A stretch of DNA of 64,000 nucleotides from Stagonosporopsis chrysanthemi (lineage: Eukaryota; Ascomycota; Dothideomycetes; Pleosporales; Didymellaceae). The translations under genes and the position numbers were made by a program. The stretch spans positions 62,001-126,000 of the forward strand of contig JAFISE010000057.1 in the NCBI GenBank assembly GCA_022560025.1, given 5' to 3'. Shown in pieces: positions 45,284 to 55,917 of the stretch. The notes beneath the pieces are model-generated. The model was not told the origin of the DNA. It saw nothing but the letters and a program-made list of their open reading frames with translations, and made no database searches. How positions within the stretch are numbered: the stretch's first letter is position 1; each line of letters begins with the position of its first letter.

Positions 45284-47728
45284 CTACCTAGGCGGACCGG
45301 CCTCCTCTCTCTTAACCCTGAAGAACGCCAGCTTCGCGAAGCGCCCCAGACTGCCCCAGAAATACCGCCCGGCGGGATGATCCATGATGCGCTCGAGCAG
45401 CTTGACCACGGCGACGCGGACGTCCTGCCGAGGATGGAAGAGGCCGAGGCTGAGGTAGAAGAGGCCCGTGTTGCTCTCTGGAATCACGCACAGCAGCTGC
45501 AGAATGGTGTCGTATTGCAGCCTTGCGCCCGGTCGGCGCTCCAGGTCGTTGGCGATGGTGAGGTGCTGGACGGCGCTGGGCAGATCGGCTTCGGAGCCCG
45601 AGGCGCTCGCGTTGGGGCTGCCGGCCTCCTCGACGCAGCGTGCCAGGGCCAGGTAGATGGCGGCGGACTGGTCGTGCGTGAGCTTGAGACATCGGAGCTT
45701 GTCGTGTTGGTGGTGGAGATCGATGCTGCGGGCGGGTCTCTTGTCCCAGTGTCGTGCGAGGTCCTGCACGCAGCTGTAGTAGCTGCGTGTGCTGCGCCAG
45801 CCTTCGATGCGGTGCACGTTGGCGGCAAGCTCTCGAAGTCGCGAGTGCTCGTCAGGCCAGACATAGCCATGTCCTGAGACGCCATAGGCGCCGGACTCGG
45901 TCTCGTGCGAGCCAATATATAAGGCCGAGGCGCCGTAGACGGTCTCTTCGAATGCGGCGGCGATGCGGGTGAACTTCAGAACCCAGGATCGCCACTTGGC
46001 TCGAATGGCATTTTCACCATGCCGGTTTGCGATGGCTTGGAGCATGCTCTCCATGAACGCGTTGTCGCCTGTGGTATCTACCCCGCCGGGTTTCTCAGAG
46101 CTCATTGCACTACCGGCACCACTGACGGGAATGCCGTGCTGCTGGAAGTACAAAGATCCGTCGGTTGGTGAGGCTGCTTCGATACGGTTGCTGATTTTCA
46201 TGCGACCAGTGGGAAGATCACATAGAACGTCCCACCATTCTGGCTTGAAGGAGAAGGTGGGGTTGGTAACGCCCGCAATGAAGCCGGGGACCTTGAGGAG
46301 ATCGTCGACCTTGGTCAAGTCGGTGTACGGGAAGGCGTGACGCACGAAGCCGCGCAGGAGACCGCCGGACGCTAATGCACATGCTGCAAGCACTGCTTCA
46401 GCGACTTCGCCTGATGGACGGTTATGGCCGATGAAAATGATACGCTTTTGTGTGAGCAAAGCGTTGACAAGGACGACGATGGGGTGGGTATAAGCACCGC
46501 TTGTGGTGAGGTGTGGATGTAAGGCGAAAGGCTGAGGTTGTGTCGCGTGAGGAGCGGAGAAGGTCTGGATCAGCTTGATGAGGGAGAAATCGCCCACTGT
46601 TTCCGGGCTCAAGGCAGACGGCACTTTTACAGGCACGGGTATGCCATTGTAGTTCACCTTGGACTCGAACTCGTGTGTGTCTCTTGGGAGCATGTACGCA
46701 ATCCTCTTGGGGTGCGAATCTGTGGACGATAGAGAGGTCCTCTCGGCGTCGGCTGCCTTTTGTTGCCGTACCATGTGCTCAAACTTCTCGATGAACATGT
46801 CTTTGGCGTCGGTGGCGTGCAGCACGAAGGTCTCTAGTGACGACAGTCGTGGCAGCAGCGATAGGTCCATTGCATTGAGGGAGTTGTAGAGCGAGGCAAG
46901 GGTCTCGATGACGGGATGCCGGAAGTATTCCTCAAGGGCGAGCAGGAGGAGTGGCTTGTAGATGTGGAGGAACGAATGCCGAGTGCAGATGGCCATGGCT
47001 TTCACGACGGCCCCGCGCTTGACCGTGTTGTCCTGCTTGGTGTTGACGAGGTTCAGCACGTAGACCAGGGGTGGGCCGTCAAGATCCTGTTCGTCGTTGT
47101 CGTCGGTGGCCTCTGTGTCGCCTTGGTCGTCGTCATTGTCGTCATTGTCGTCCTCGACGTCTCCCTCAGGAGCAGTTTGGCCAGGGTCCTGCCCATCCTT
47201 CCGCCGCCTGCGCTTGCGTCTGCGCTCTCTCCGGGCATCCTTCTCCTCCTCTTCTGTGGTGGTGTCCTTGTGCAGGAAGAAGATGGTCCAGTCCTGGGCG
47301 CGCGAGTGGACCTGGTCAGGAAGCATGAGCTCGGCCAGCGTCGTCTCGTCTCCGCTGATGGCGGCCGGGTACTGGTTCTCCATGACCGACCCGCGGTCAA
47401 TGTCGAAAGAGGCGACCAGGATGTACTCGACATGGCGCTCGACGGCGTCGGCGGGATACTGCGAGCGCAGGGCACTCATGCCGGGCCCGGGTGTGTGGGA
47501 CTGCGCCGAGGTGCGCGACGAGGGTGCCTTGCCGTCGCCGTCGTCTGCCTCAGGGACCATGGGCGGCTGCGGGGAGCGCGCTTTTCGGGCGTCATGGCGC
47601 ACCGAGACCGAGGGCGAGCGCGAGGGGAACGACGAGAAGGACGGCTGGCGCTGCAGGCCACCGGGCGGCGCGGCATTCGACGGCGCTCCGGGTCTCTGCG
47701 CGATCACGTCCGCCATGGGTGTTTCCAT
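45284..47728 (-). CDS. AFI1: Afi1-type DENN-domain polarity protein
   Basis: Single long exon, 814 residues from ATG 47728. Yeast Afi1 docks the small GTPase Arf3 and helps maintain polarity. Seen: the N-terminal docking domain starting VEYILVASFDIDRGSVMENQYP, split by an acidic and Lys/Arg-rich insert, then LYVLNLVNTKQDNTVKRGAVVKA and FLHIYKPLLLLALEEYF; and the C-terminal stabilisation-of-polarity-axis part with ALLTQKRIIFIGHN and PYTDLTKVDDLLKVPGFIAGVTNP. The frame is open upstream to 47803 but begins there with GTG, so either 47728 is the start or a short 5' exon exists. Divergent from the EF-hand gene. Confidence 0.88.
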   Translation of the reverse strand: METPMADVIAQRPGAPSNAAPPGGLQRQPSFSSFPSRSPSVSVRHDARKARSPQPPMVPEADDGDGKAPSSRTSAQSHTPGPGMSALRSQYPADAVERHVEYILVASFDIDRGSVMENQYPAAISGDETTLAELMLPDQVHSRAQDWTIFFLHKDTTTEEEEKDARRERRRKRRRRKDGQDPGQTAPEGDVEDDNDDNDDDQGDTEATDDNDEQDLDGPPLVYVLNLVNTKQDNTVKRGAVVKAMAICTRHSFLHIYKPLLLLALEEYFRHPVIETLASLYNSLNAMDLSLLPRLSSLETFVLHATDAKDMFIEKFEHMVRQQKAADAERTSLSSTDSHPKRIAYMLPRDTHEFESKVNYNGIPVPVKVPSALSPETVGDFSLIKLIQTFSAPHATQPQPFALHPHLTTSGAYTHPIVVLVNALLTQKRIIFIGHNRPSGEVAEAVLAACALASGGLLRGFVRHAFPYTDLTKVDDLLKVPGFIAGVTNPTFSFKPEWWDVLCDLPTGRMKISNRIEAASPTDGSLYFQQHGIPVSGAGSAMSSEKPGGVDTTGDNAFMESMLQAIANRHGENAIRAKWRSWVLKFTRIAAAFEETVYGASALYIGSHETESGAYGVSGHGYVWPDEHSRLRELAANVHRIEGWRSTRSYYSCVQDLARHWDKRPARSIDLHHQHDKLRCLKLTHDQSAAIYLALARCVEEAGSPNASASGSEADLPSAVQHLTIANDLERRPGARLQYDTILQLLCVIPESNTGLFYLSLGLFHPRQDVRVAVVKLLERIMDHPAGRYFWGSLGRFAKLAFFRVKREEAGPPR

Positions 47729-48168
47729 CTTGTCCACGCTGCCGCCGTCTTGCGCATGGCGTGGATCTGCCGCCGATGTCGCGCTAAGGGCCCCACGGTC
47801 CACCTACAGGGGCAGCGTTGCGATGAGCGTGATGGGGAGACGAACGTAGAGGGCATCCACGGGCCCAGCGACCCGTGCACAGCGTTGGCAGGAGCGGCTT
47901 CAGGGTTGAGCGCGACGCCCTTTCACCTGTCGCACAGTCAGTCCTGCGCTCCTGAGGCTGGGCTGTGGGGTGCGCCAATGGACGTGGACCCTTGAATCCT
48001 TGGGTGCTGGCCGGCAGGGGGGGCCAGGGCCTTGGCGCGTGGCTGGTTGCTGGGGAAGGCGCCCGCGTCAACACGCCCTGCACAGACGGCATCTGGGCAT
48101 CATTGCCCACATTGCCCGATTGAGCGCCCATCACCATCAGTGCAACCACCCGGCAGAGACACAACATC
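47729..48168. other. Shared promoter of AFI1 and the EF-hand gene
   Basis: 440 bases, GC-rich; may hold a 5' exon of AFI1, not resolved. Confidence 0.5.
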
Positions 48169-49524
48169 ATGGTATGCATGCGGCGCGCCTCGCTGCGCCC
48201 GGGCTATGCTAACATGCTGCAGTCGGCGCCCTCGGACTCGAAGCCGTCGCCGCTCTTCTTCAACAGCGCGCGCGGGTCGCGCCAGTCGCCCTTTGGCCGC
48301 CCCGGCTCCATCAGACAGGGCTCGCCGTCGACAGCGCGCCCCTCGACACCCACCAGCTCGCCGCTGAAGCCCAAGGAGACGCCCGCAGCACTGTCGCTGG
48401 GGCCTCTGCGCCCGGCTGCCGCCAGCAATGCCTCGCAGAATGCCCCGTCATGGCTGAAGACGACAGGCACCGCCAATGCCGCAGAGCTGCCGGGCTCGCC
48501 CTCCCACCTGCGCTCGCCGTCGAGGGGCCTGCCATCACCCTCGAGAGAGCTGCGCTCGCCTTCGAGGGAGCCTCTGTCTCCTGGGCCGCAGTTGCTGTCG
48601 CCTGCGCGCGAACGTGCCGACTACACGCGCAACACGTCCAGCTCCACCACTGCCACCGCGCGCCCACTCAGCACCGCGTCCCTTGCTGCCATGTTCGACG
48701 GCGGTCGGGAGCGGTCAAGCACGCCGCCACTCGTCTCTCGGACCAGCACACCGCCCGTCGTCGAGAAAGCAGTCGAGGCACCTGTTGAGAAACCTGTCGA
48801 GGCGCCTGTCGAGGAAGCTGTCGATGCGCCTGTCGAGGCACCTGTCGAGCAACTTTTCGAGGAACCCACCGAGATAGCCGTCGAAAAGCCAGTCGAGAGA
48901 GCTATCGAGGCCCCCATATCGCCCCTGAAACCCGCACTCGTCGACACCAAACCCGCAAAGCGCGCCCCAGCGCGACCCCAGATGATCCGCCAAACCACCA
49001 ACGATGCCCTCTCAAGGCTGCCTCCGCCGCTGCTGCATAGCATGCGCGAATCCTTCAGCGTCATGGACCGTGACGACGATGGCCACGTCAATGCCGCCGA
49101 CGTCGCAGACATGCTCTCTCAACTCGGACTCTCCGCCACGCCCTCCGCACTAGCGGCCTACTTCAACGGCGCACAATCCATAAATCTCGCGACATACCTC
49201 AACACACTCTCCGACCTGCTCGGCGGGCTCTCACGACCCAACGAGCTGAGCGCGGCATTCGAGGCCTTTGATGATGGAGACGACGGCCAGATTGATCTGG
49301 CTGAGCTGAAGGATGCGCTGCTGCATACCGCTCCAGATGCCGGTGAGCACCGCCTGACAGAGCGCGAGATCGATATGGTGGTCGAGGGCTTCAGCGGGAG
49401 ACGAGCGTTTGGCAAGGCTGGGAAGGGGCTGGGGAGAGGTGAGGTGTTCAGGTATCAGGAGTTCATGGCGAGCTTGACAGGCGGCGGGGGTGGAGAGAAC
49501 GGAGCTACGACGGCTCCAGCATGA
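48169..49524 (+). CDS. EF-hand protein with long disordered N-terminus
   Basis: Model: join(48169..48171, 48223..49524), 434 residues; the first exon is just the ATG. The 51-base segment after it begins GTATGC, has a GCTAAC branch site and ends CTGCAG; it is in frame, so reading through would add 17 residues. N-terminal ~280 residues: Ser/Pro-rich with SPSR-type repeats, then a degenerate array of PVE/APVE units. C-terminal ~150 residues: a calmodulin-like domain with two readable calcium loops (DRDDDGHVNAAD and DDGDDGQIDLAE) and two degenerate ones. Resembles myosin regulatory light-chain or calmodulin-like proteins; the partner is unknown. Confidence 0.8.
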   Translation: MVCMRRASLRPGYANMLQSAPSDSKPSPLFFNSARGSRQSPFGRPGSIRQGSPSTARPSTPTSSPLKPKETPAALSLGPLRPAAASNASQNAPSWLKTTGTANAAELPGSPSHLRSPSRGLPSPSRELRSPSREPLSPGPQLLSPARERADYTRNTSSSTTATARPLSTASLAAMFDGGRERSSTPPLVSRTSTPPVVEKAVEAPVEKPVEAPVEEAVDAPVEAPVEQLFEEPTEIAVEKPVERAIEAPISPLKPALVDTKPAKRAPARPQMIRQTTNDALSRLPPPLLHSMRESFSVMDRDDDGHVNAADVADMLSQLGLSATPSALAAYFNGAQSINLATYLNTLSDLLGGLSRPNELSAAFEAFDDGDDGQIDLAELKDALLHTAPDAGEHRLTEREIDMVVEGFSGRRAFGKAGKGLGRGEVFRYQEFMASLTGGGGGENGATTAPA

Positions 49525-49914
49525 GCTGCACATATGACGGGGGAGAAGACTGTATAGGAATGGAGTTTGGCGCAAGTGGAAGATATACCTCCGTCCATCG
49601 CTTTTGTTGTTCACATTTTGTATTCACCACGTCTGTCCTACGTATTTATGAACAGGCAGAGATGCAGTCCTACCTAGAGAATTATGATCAGATCCTGCCA
49701 GACAAGGTAGTTTTCTTTACCAACACACATCGATCAGAGCTAGCGCAGCACAGAGCGAAGGCTTCCGTCAGAGATGTCTACGAAATGCTCTTAGGCAACG
49801 TAAGACGGCTGATGAGTTGGTTGGTCCGTGCGTGCTGACGCAGCTGCCGAACTGAACACGACTCCTCTGGCACCACTCGCGAGCTCCGCGTTCACTTTTT
49901 TGCAAACGTCAATT
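49525..49914. other. Intergenic region
   Basis: 3' flank of the EF-hand gene and promoter of SWP1. No gene supported. Confidence 0.55.
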
Positions 49915-50880
49915 ATGAAGGTCTCTTTCGGCTTTGTGTCTTCGCTGCTGCTCTCGGGCGCCTCAATTGCCTCCGCTGCGGCCTGGAGCTTCGAAGATGC
50001 CACCGTTTCCATTGCCAGCAAAGGCGCTGGTGTAGGCGGAGCTTCCAAAACCAAGTGAGCTCCACGAACTACAGCCGCTGGGCGATGCATGCTAACAATT
50101 GTCAGGCTCAGTGCTACAGCTCCCCTCGCGAAGACGGTATCTCTTGGCGCGACCGACTCGTTGAAGCTCGACCTCACGACTGTCGACGGAAAGACAGCGA
50201 AGCGGCCGCACCAGGCCTTCCTGACCCTCACTGACCCTGTCAGCGGGCTGGAAGAGTCTTTCGTGCTTACTGTCAAGGGCAGCGGCAAGGGCAAGGTCTC
50301 TCTGGTAGGCACGCCGATCAATTGCACTGATCACAACTAATCGTTTCCACAGACACATAAGGACCTCCCCCACCAATTCCTCACGGCGTCCAAGCCAATT
50401 CCCGCCTCTGTTGTCATCGGAGCGTTCGGCTCTTCCACACCCTACAAGCAGAAGGTCTTCGACCTCACCGTCGCACGCGACCCCAATGTCCCTCTGGCCG
50501 TTCCTGAGGCTCCCCTGCGCTACGCGTCTGAGGCCGAGATTCACCACATCTTCCGCGACGACCCCAAGTCGCCCCCTAAGATCATCACAATTGTCTTTGC
50601 TGCTGCTGTGGCTGCTTGCCTGCCCATCTTGCTGGGTCTCTGGGCTACTCTAGGTGCCAACGTCAGCCATGTGAGCAAGGCTCTCGGTGCGGCCCCAGTC
50701 TCGCACGCCCTCTTCTACGGTTCCATCATCGCTATGGAGGGTGTTTTCTTCCTTTACTACACCACCTGGAACCTGTTCCAGACACTGCCTGTTGCTGGTA
50801 TCGTCGCGGTTGTTGCCTTCTTGAGCGGCAGCCGCGCTCTCTCCGAGGTTCAGGAGCGCCGTTTGGCCGGCCTGCGATGA
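49915..50880 (+). CDS. SWP1: Oligosaccharyltransferase subunit Swp1 (ribophorin II-like)
   Basis: Model: join(49915..50054, 50106..50304, 50353..50880), 288 residues, close to the yeast length. Part of the ER complex that transfers glycans to Asn in N-glycosylation. Seen: signal peptide (MKVSFGFVSSLLLSGASIASA), a beta-rich lumenal domain, and three C-terminal membrane helices (IITIVFAAAVAACLPILLG; ALFYGSIIAMEGVFFLYY; LPVAGIVAVVAFLSG). FRDDPKSPPKI before the first helix is typical of ribophorin II. The preceding in-frame codons from 49828 are not needed. It marks the housekeeping side of the cluster border. Confidence 0.93.
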
Positions 50881-51161
50881 TTTGAGGAAAAGCTGTAGAT
50901 GATAGGACTATTGTAAAAGTACACAATGAGCGAACCTGGGGGTTGGAATGGGAGAGGGAGCATAGAGCACCGGATATACCGCAAGTGCTGGCATTGGACA
51001 CGTCACCAAAATCAACACGACGATGAAATGAACCAAACATTGACGCTTGTCATCAACAAATGCCCTGCTTCACGTACATGCACTCTGTAACAAGTGGGTT
51101 TTGACCGGATTCGAAGTGATCACAAGGAAAAACACTGATTGCTCTACGTCTGCAAGGCTTT

Positions 51162-52388
51162 CTACACTTTCCTCGCAGGCTTTACAACACCAACGCACGC
51201 CCCAAACCCAACGCCCGCACTCCCGTCGCCTACAACAGCTTCGTAAGTTACCTCGTCTCCATCGGCAAGGTACCTCAATTCACCCCCGTCGCTGAGCTTG
51301 CTAGGCTTCTTCCCGTTCTTCGTCAGCTCAAGCAAGCAGCCATGCTCATGCTCTTTCTCCCCGCTCACTGTCCCACTCGCTATCAAGTCGCCAGTCCTTA
51401 AACCACACCCACCGACAGTATGATGCGCAAGCATGTGTCTGAAGGTCCAATACATGGTCTCAAACCCGACCTTACACGTCGTCGTCTCCGCTCCATCCCT
51501 CTTAATTGTCCCCGTGAGCTGGATATCATAGTTCACCGCGCCCTCATCATCCATAAACCCGGCCACAGGCCCCATGCGCGGCGGCGCAGGCACCTCATGC
51601 GGCTTCAGCGCCTCCAGCGTGACCACCCACGGCGACACCGAGGTGCCGAAGTTCTTGCCATTGAACGGCCCCAGCGGATTCATCTCCAAGCCCTGGATAT
51701 CGCGCGCCGACCAGTCGTTGACCAGCACCAGCCCAAACACATGCGCATCTGCATCTTTGGCGTGCAGAAACGTGCCCGCGTCCACAGGCCGCCCCACCAC
51801 GGCGCCAATCTCCAGCTCGTAGTCCAGCGCCCGGCTCGCGCCAAACACTATCTCCTTCTCCGCGGCGCGCGGGTCCTCGACAAACTGCCCCAGCGGCCGC
51901 ACGACCCCTGTCCCGCTCACGCCGATGCTGGAGCACCGTCCCGCATACCCAACAGGGTACTTGTGGAACGCCGGCGGGAAAGATCGCGTCCCCTGTATGG
52001 CTTCGCCGGCGTTGAGCACGTGGTTCGCCGACGCGGAGTAGTCCGTAAAGTCGCCGATGGCGACGGGGAGGTGCATGGTTACTGCGGCGAGGGGCTCGGT
52101 GGACGGGGTGTGCTGGCCGGTCTTGAAGGCATGTTGAATTGCGGTGCGCACGGCGGAGTGGAGGTCCTGGGGTTGCGCGGCGAAGGCGTTGAGGGTCGGG
52201 TGGGAGAAGAGGGAGGGCAGGGCGGTGGAAATGGAAGTGAAGGCGTCGAGGGCGGCGAGCTCAGCGAGGAAGATCACGTCGTCGTTTATGCGGGTGACGG
52301 CTTGGGGCTGCGGTCTTTTGGCTGAGCTTGCGATCCCGTACGGGATGTTGTTGATGCTGAAGTGCGAGGTGTACGGGTCGGCGGCCAT
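51162..52388 (-). CDS. fahA: Fumarylacetoacetase (FAH) family hydrolase
   Basis: Single exon, 408 residues. FAH cleaves a C-C bond in fumarylacetoacetate, last step of tyrosine/phenylalanine catabolism; the family also acts on other ring-cleavage products. Full-length FAH layout: N-terminal SH3-like domain, then GDFTDYSASANHV (catalytic Asp/His region, residues ~110-125), the metal-binding ELEIGAVVG and NDWSARDIQ, and GPFNGKNFGTSVSPWVV. Key residues look intact. It may be the only FAH of the genome or a paralogue dedicated to this cluster; its own promoter carries a CCACATCGG site about 160 bases upstream. Symbol given by family, not proven orthology. Confidence 0.92.
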   Translation of the reverse strand: MAADPYTSHFSINNIPYGIASSAKRPQPQAVTRINDDVIFLAELAALDAFTSISTALPSLFSHPTLNAFAAQPQDLHSAVRTAIQHAFKTGQHTPSTEPLAAVTMHLPVAIGDFTDYSASANHVLNAGEAIQGTRSFPPAFHKYPVGYAGRCSSIGVSGTGVVRPLGQFVEDPRAAEKEIVFGASRALDYELEIGAVVGRPVDAGTFLHAKDADAHVFGLVLVNDWSARDIQGLEMNPLGPFNGKNFGTSVSPWVVTLEALKPHEVPAPPRMGPVAGFMDDEGAVNYDIQLTGTIKRDGAETTTCKVGFETMYWTFRHMLAHHTVGGCGLRTGDLIASGTVSGEKEHEHGCLLELTKNGKKPSKLSDGGELRYLADGDEVTYEAVVGDGSAGVGFGACVGVVKPARKV

Positions 52389-52543
52389 GGTGGACAGGAA
52401 TCACGCAGATGCAATTGTAATTGGAGTTGTGGTAGAAGTTTTGCTGTGATGATTGAACAAGTCGATCAGCTTCAGCTGGAGACGACGGTTTCCCTGCGTC
52501 GTCGAACCTTTCGTACATGTTCAGAGTGCACGCGGGACGCTGT

Positions 52544-52563
52544 GGTCCCCCACATCGGGAGGG
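52544..52563 (+). promoter_or_regulatory. CCACATCGG motif, copy 1 (FAH promoter)
   Basis: GGTCCCCCACATCGGGAGGG on the plus strand, about 160 bases upstream of the FAH start and reversed relative to that gene. It also lies about 450 bases before the cupin start. Confidence 0.65.
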
Positions 52564-52850
52564 TGATGCGGGGCCCCGGACGTCTAGGGTGCGGCTCTGT
52601 AAGCAAGCGGTTGAGGCGTGAAGCTTAGTGATAGATCGAAAAAATTACCCCGCTATACAGCTGCATGCCAACTGTTCTGGCTAGGGTATCGCTATCCTGA
52701 GTCGCACGGTCTTCCACAACCGGAAGGCCGTAACACCCTCGGATCGCTCAGAACAGCGGAGCACTTGAGCACCGAAGAGCGACATGGTCAATATATGACC
52801 CTGCAGTAGCCGCCCGCAGGTGCACTTCGGCAGTTAGACCCTGACATGAA

Positions 52851-52868
52851 CCCCCTCCACATCGGAAG
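52851..52868 (+). promoter_or_regulatory. CCACATCGG motif, copy 2 (cupin promoter)
   Basis: CCCCCTCCACATCGGAAG, about 145 bases before the cupin start codon, same orientation as the gene. Confidence 0.65.
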
Positions 52869-53011
52869 GCATTACGAAACCTGGATTTCTTGACTGAGCT
52901 CGCTGAACACTCAACAGAACGAAGTCTTGCATTCCCTTTACGCAGAATAACAATTCAATTACACCAAGCAAACAATTCACCCTCCCCCCTTGCTCCTCCA
53001 CACCAGCAAAC

Positions 53012-53572
53012 ATGTCCGCCCGCCCTTCCCTCGAAAACAACCTCCCCAGCCTGCAGCGCTTCATCACGACCCACGACCCCGCCACAAAAAAAGCAGTCTT
53101 CTCCTCCGCCGTCGACGAGACCCTGAAATGGGACCGCATCCCCAAGGCGGCCTTCGGGCTGCCCTACGTCACAAAGGGCCACCCGGTCGACCTCAACAAC
53201 GACGCCGACCTCGCGGTCTACACGCCCTTCCTTGCCAACGCGCCGGGGCTCGTCACCTCGGGCGGCACGGTGCTGCGCTTCGTGGACATGGAGCCCGGCG
53301 TGCTGTCGCCAATGCACCGCACCGTGTCGCTGGACTACGGCGTGGTGATTGAGGGCGAGGTGGAGCTGGTGCTCGATTCGGGCGAGACGAGGGTGTTGCG
53401 GCGCGGCGATGTTGCCATCCAGCGCGGCACCATGCATGCGTGGAGGAACTTGAGCAAGGATAAGTGGGCGAGGATGATGTATGTGTTGCAGGAGAGTAAG
53501 CCGGTGGAGGTTGGTGGCGAGGTGTTGGGAGAGGATTATGGGAATATGGAGGGAGTGCCTGCTTCTCATTAG
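53012..53572 (+). CDS. Single-domain cupin
   Basis: Single exon, 186 residues, cytosolic. The second half is a cupin barrel: PMHRTVSLDYGVVIEGEVEL with His102 and the acidic residues Glu114/Glu116, then RGDVAIQRGTMHAWRN with His142. These positions correspond to metal ligands, though the first motif has HRT instead of HxH. Similar single cupins with HRT and QRGTxHAW are widespread in fungi and bacteria, with no agreed function. In this context it could be a metal-dependent dioxygenase or an isomerase/hydrolase acting on a ring-cleavage intermediate; that is inference. Divergent from FAH with about 620 bases between starts and two motif copies in between. Confidence 0.85.
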   Translation: MSARPSLENNLPSLQRFITTHDPATKKAVFSSAVDETLKWDRIPKAAFGLPYVTKGHPVDLNNDADLAVYTPFLANAPGLVTSGGTVLRFVDMEPGVLSPMHRTVSLDYGVVIEGEVELVLDSGETRVLRRGDVAIQRGTMHAWRNLSKDKWARMMYVLQESKPVEVGGEVLGEDYGNMEGVPASH

Positions 53573-53864
53573 GTTGGGATGAGAGTCGTAGACAAGTTTT
53601 TACAATGTTTCACAATCGAATTGTTGTTTTGTTTGGGAGTCTTTCTAAATTTCTTGTCCGATTTCAAAGTCTTGATGGAACAAGAGGGCGGTGCATCACG
53701 TCAAAAGTTGTAAGATTTACAATCATAGGCCCGCTCTGGAATTTTCGTCCTGATGAAGTCATGCCAAAACCTAGGTGCTATTGCCCTGTCCTACGAGTGT
53801 TTTTTTACTTGGGTTTCTCTACTTACTATAGTTCGTACGAGCGTGTGCAGGACCGTCTCGGACG

Positions 53865-53888
53865 GAGGTCCCCCACATCGGAAGCGGA
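53865..53888 (+). promoter_or_regulatory. CCACATCGG motif, copy 3 (hydrolase promoter)
   Basis: The core GGTCCCCCACATCGGAAG lies about 140 bases before the CocE-like start; a TATATA at 53954-53959 lies between motif and gene. Confidence 0.65.
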
Positions 53889-54019
53889 CCCTGACCCCTC
53901 ATCATTCACAGTCGCGTTGGTGCAATCGGGCTCCATACGCGAAGCACTGCCAATATATACTCAATCACGCCAGCAGTAACTCTGCAGGCTCTTACAATAA
54001 CATTGACACGACTGACACA

Positions 54020-55917
54020 ATGGGCGAACAGCTCGACGTAAAGAAGGCGCACAAGGTCGACGAGACGTCGTTCCCTTACATCTTTGAAGAAAATGCCGAA
54101 GTCCAGCTGAAGAGCAGCTCGCAAGGCATTGTCCGAGTCAATGTCTATAGACCGAAATCGACGAATGAGGGTACTAAGCTTCCCGTGTTGGTCACCTACG
54201 GTCCGTATGGAAAAGACATCCATTACAAGGAGTAAGTGCCTGAGCATAATCTGCATGCTCTTTGCTCATGTCTACAGCTTTCACCCAAAGTCTTACTCAG
54301 AAGTCAACCCAGAGCACCACTCCGATCACTCGGCATGGGAAACACCAGACCCCGGGTTCTGGACAAAGCACGATTATGTCGTCGTACGCGCTGATGAGCG
54401 TGGGCTTGGGCAATCGCCGGGCTTCCTCGACACCATGTCGCGTGGCACCAGCGAGTGCTTCTTTGATGTAGTCGAGTGGGCAGCCGAGCAGCCTTGGTCT
54501 TCCGGCAAGGTCGGCCTGCTCGGCATCAGCTACTACGCTGGCTCGCAGTGGCGTGTCGCTGCCCGCAAGCCGAAGGGACTGGCTGCCGTCATCCCTTGGG
54601 AGGGCATGAGCGATTACTACCGCGATCGCTGCAGGCATGGTGGTATTCTGAGCAACAAGTTCATCGATTTCTGGTGGTGAGTGTTTCTGCGAGCCTAAGT
54701 ATAGGATGTGTGGCTGACAACGCGACAGGAATCGACAGGTCATCACCAATCAGTATGGACGACCAGGACGCGCAGCTCGTAACTGGGGTCCTGATACCGT
54801 CGACGGTGATCTCTCTGAGGAAGTCCGAGCCAAGAACCGTCAAGACCAGACCATCGATACGAACGCATCCAAATATCGCGATGAGATCTACTACGCGAGC
54901 AAAGAGTATGATATGAGCGACATTGAAGTGCCTTTGCTGTCGGTTGGCAACTGGGGCGGCATCTTACTCCATCTTCGTGGCAACATCGAAGGCTACGCCC
55001 ACGCAGGATCCGAATTCAAATATCTGCGCATGATTACTGGCAGACACGACTTGCCATTCTTCTACAAGGAGGAGGTCGAGGTTCAGCGCAGCTTTCTCGA
55101 TGCTTTCCTGAAAGACGACGACCGAGTCGGCTGGTCTGTTAAGGGCAAGCTTCCACCGGTTGACATCGTTCTTAGGAAAGGTGACGTCGGATTCGACAAC
55201 TCAGAAGCTGAGAAAGTCTTCAAAAGGCGGACGGAGAACGAGTGGCCTATCGCACGCACAAGATACACCAAGTTCTACCTCACACCATCCAAGTCTCTTA
55301 CGCCAGTCCAACCAATCACAAACCGCCCACAGAAGCTTTCTTACGAGGCATTGGGCACACTAGACGATCCCAAGTTGATCCAGTTTACCACCGCTCCATT
55401 CGAGGAAGAGACAGAAATCACCGGCCACATCCTCGCGCGCCTCAACGTATCTCTCTCTCCTCACATCACCGGCGCCACACCGTCCGACATCGACCTGTTC
55501 CTCACACTTCGCTACATCTCGCCCTCAGGAAAGGAAGTGCACTACACCGGCACCGCCGGCGACCCCATCCCGCTGTCCAAAGGCTGGCTGCGCGTCAGCC
55601 TGCGCAAGACCAACCCCGAACACCCCAAGCACCGCGAGTACCTGCCATATCGCGACTACTTCAGCACCGACGTGCAGCCCGTCATCCCAGGAGATGTGTA
55701 CGCGGTCGATGTCGAGGTGTGGCCTACCAACGTCATCGTGGAGAAGGGCGGTAAGATTGTGTTCGAGATTAGCAGTGGCGATACACAGGGCAGTGGCATC
55801 TTCCAGCACAACCACCCTGAGGACAGGAGCGAGAAGGTATTTGGAGGCCTGAACCATCTGCATTTTGGGGAGAAATTTGTTAACTACGTTACACTGCCTA
55901 TTGTGCCGCCGAAATAG
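54020..55917 (+). CDS. CocE/NonD-type alpha/beta-hydrolase
   Basis: Model: join(54020..54231, 54278..54676, 54729..55917), 599 residues; phases fit. Family (peptidase S15/CocE-NonD) cleaves esters, amides or X-Pro peptides; the founding member cleaves the benzoyl ester of cocaine. Seen: an alpha/beta-hydrolase core with DYVVVRADERGLGQS, the nucleophile elbow GLLGISYYAG (Ser155), a cap region, then a C-terminal jelly-roll domain (from about residue 380: LTLRYISPSGKEVHYTG; DVYAVDVEVWPT). No signal peptide. Likely releases a phenolic or carboxylic product from an ester in the cluster's pathway (inference). Confidence 0.9.

Noticed and set aside
46916..47995. 359-codon open frame on the plus strand over the Afi1 gene
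   Set aside because: Antisense shadow of a GC-rich exon; no domain, while the opposite strand encodes a clear conserved protein.
51420..52325. 301-codon open frame opposite the FAH gene
   Set aside because: Arg/His-rich composition artefact antisense to an intact FAH.
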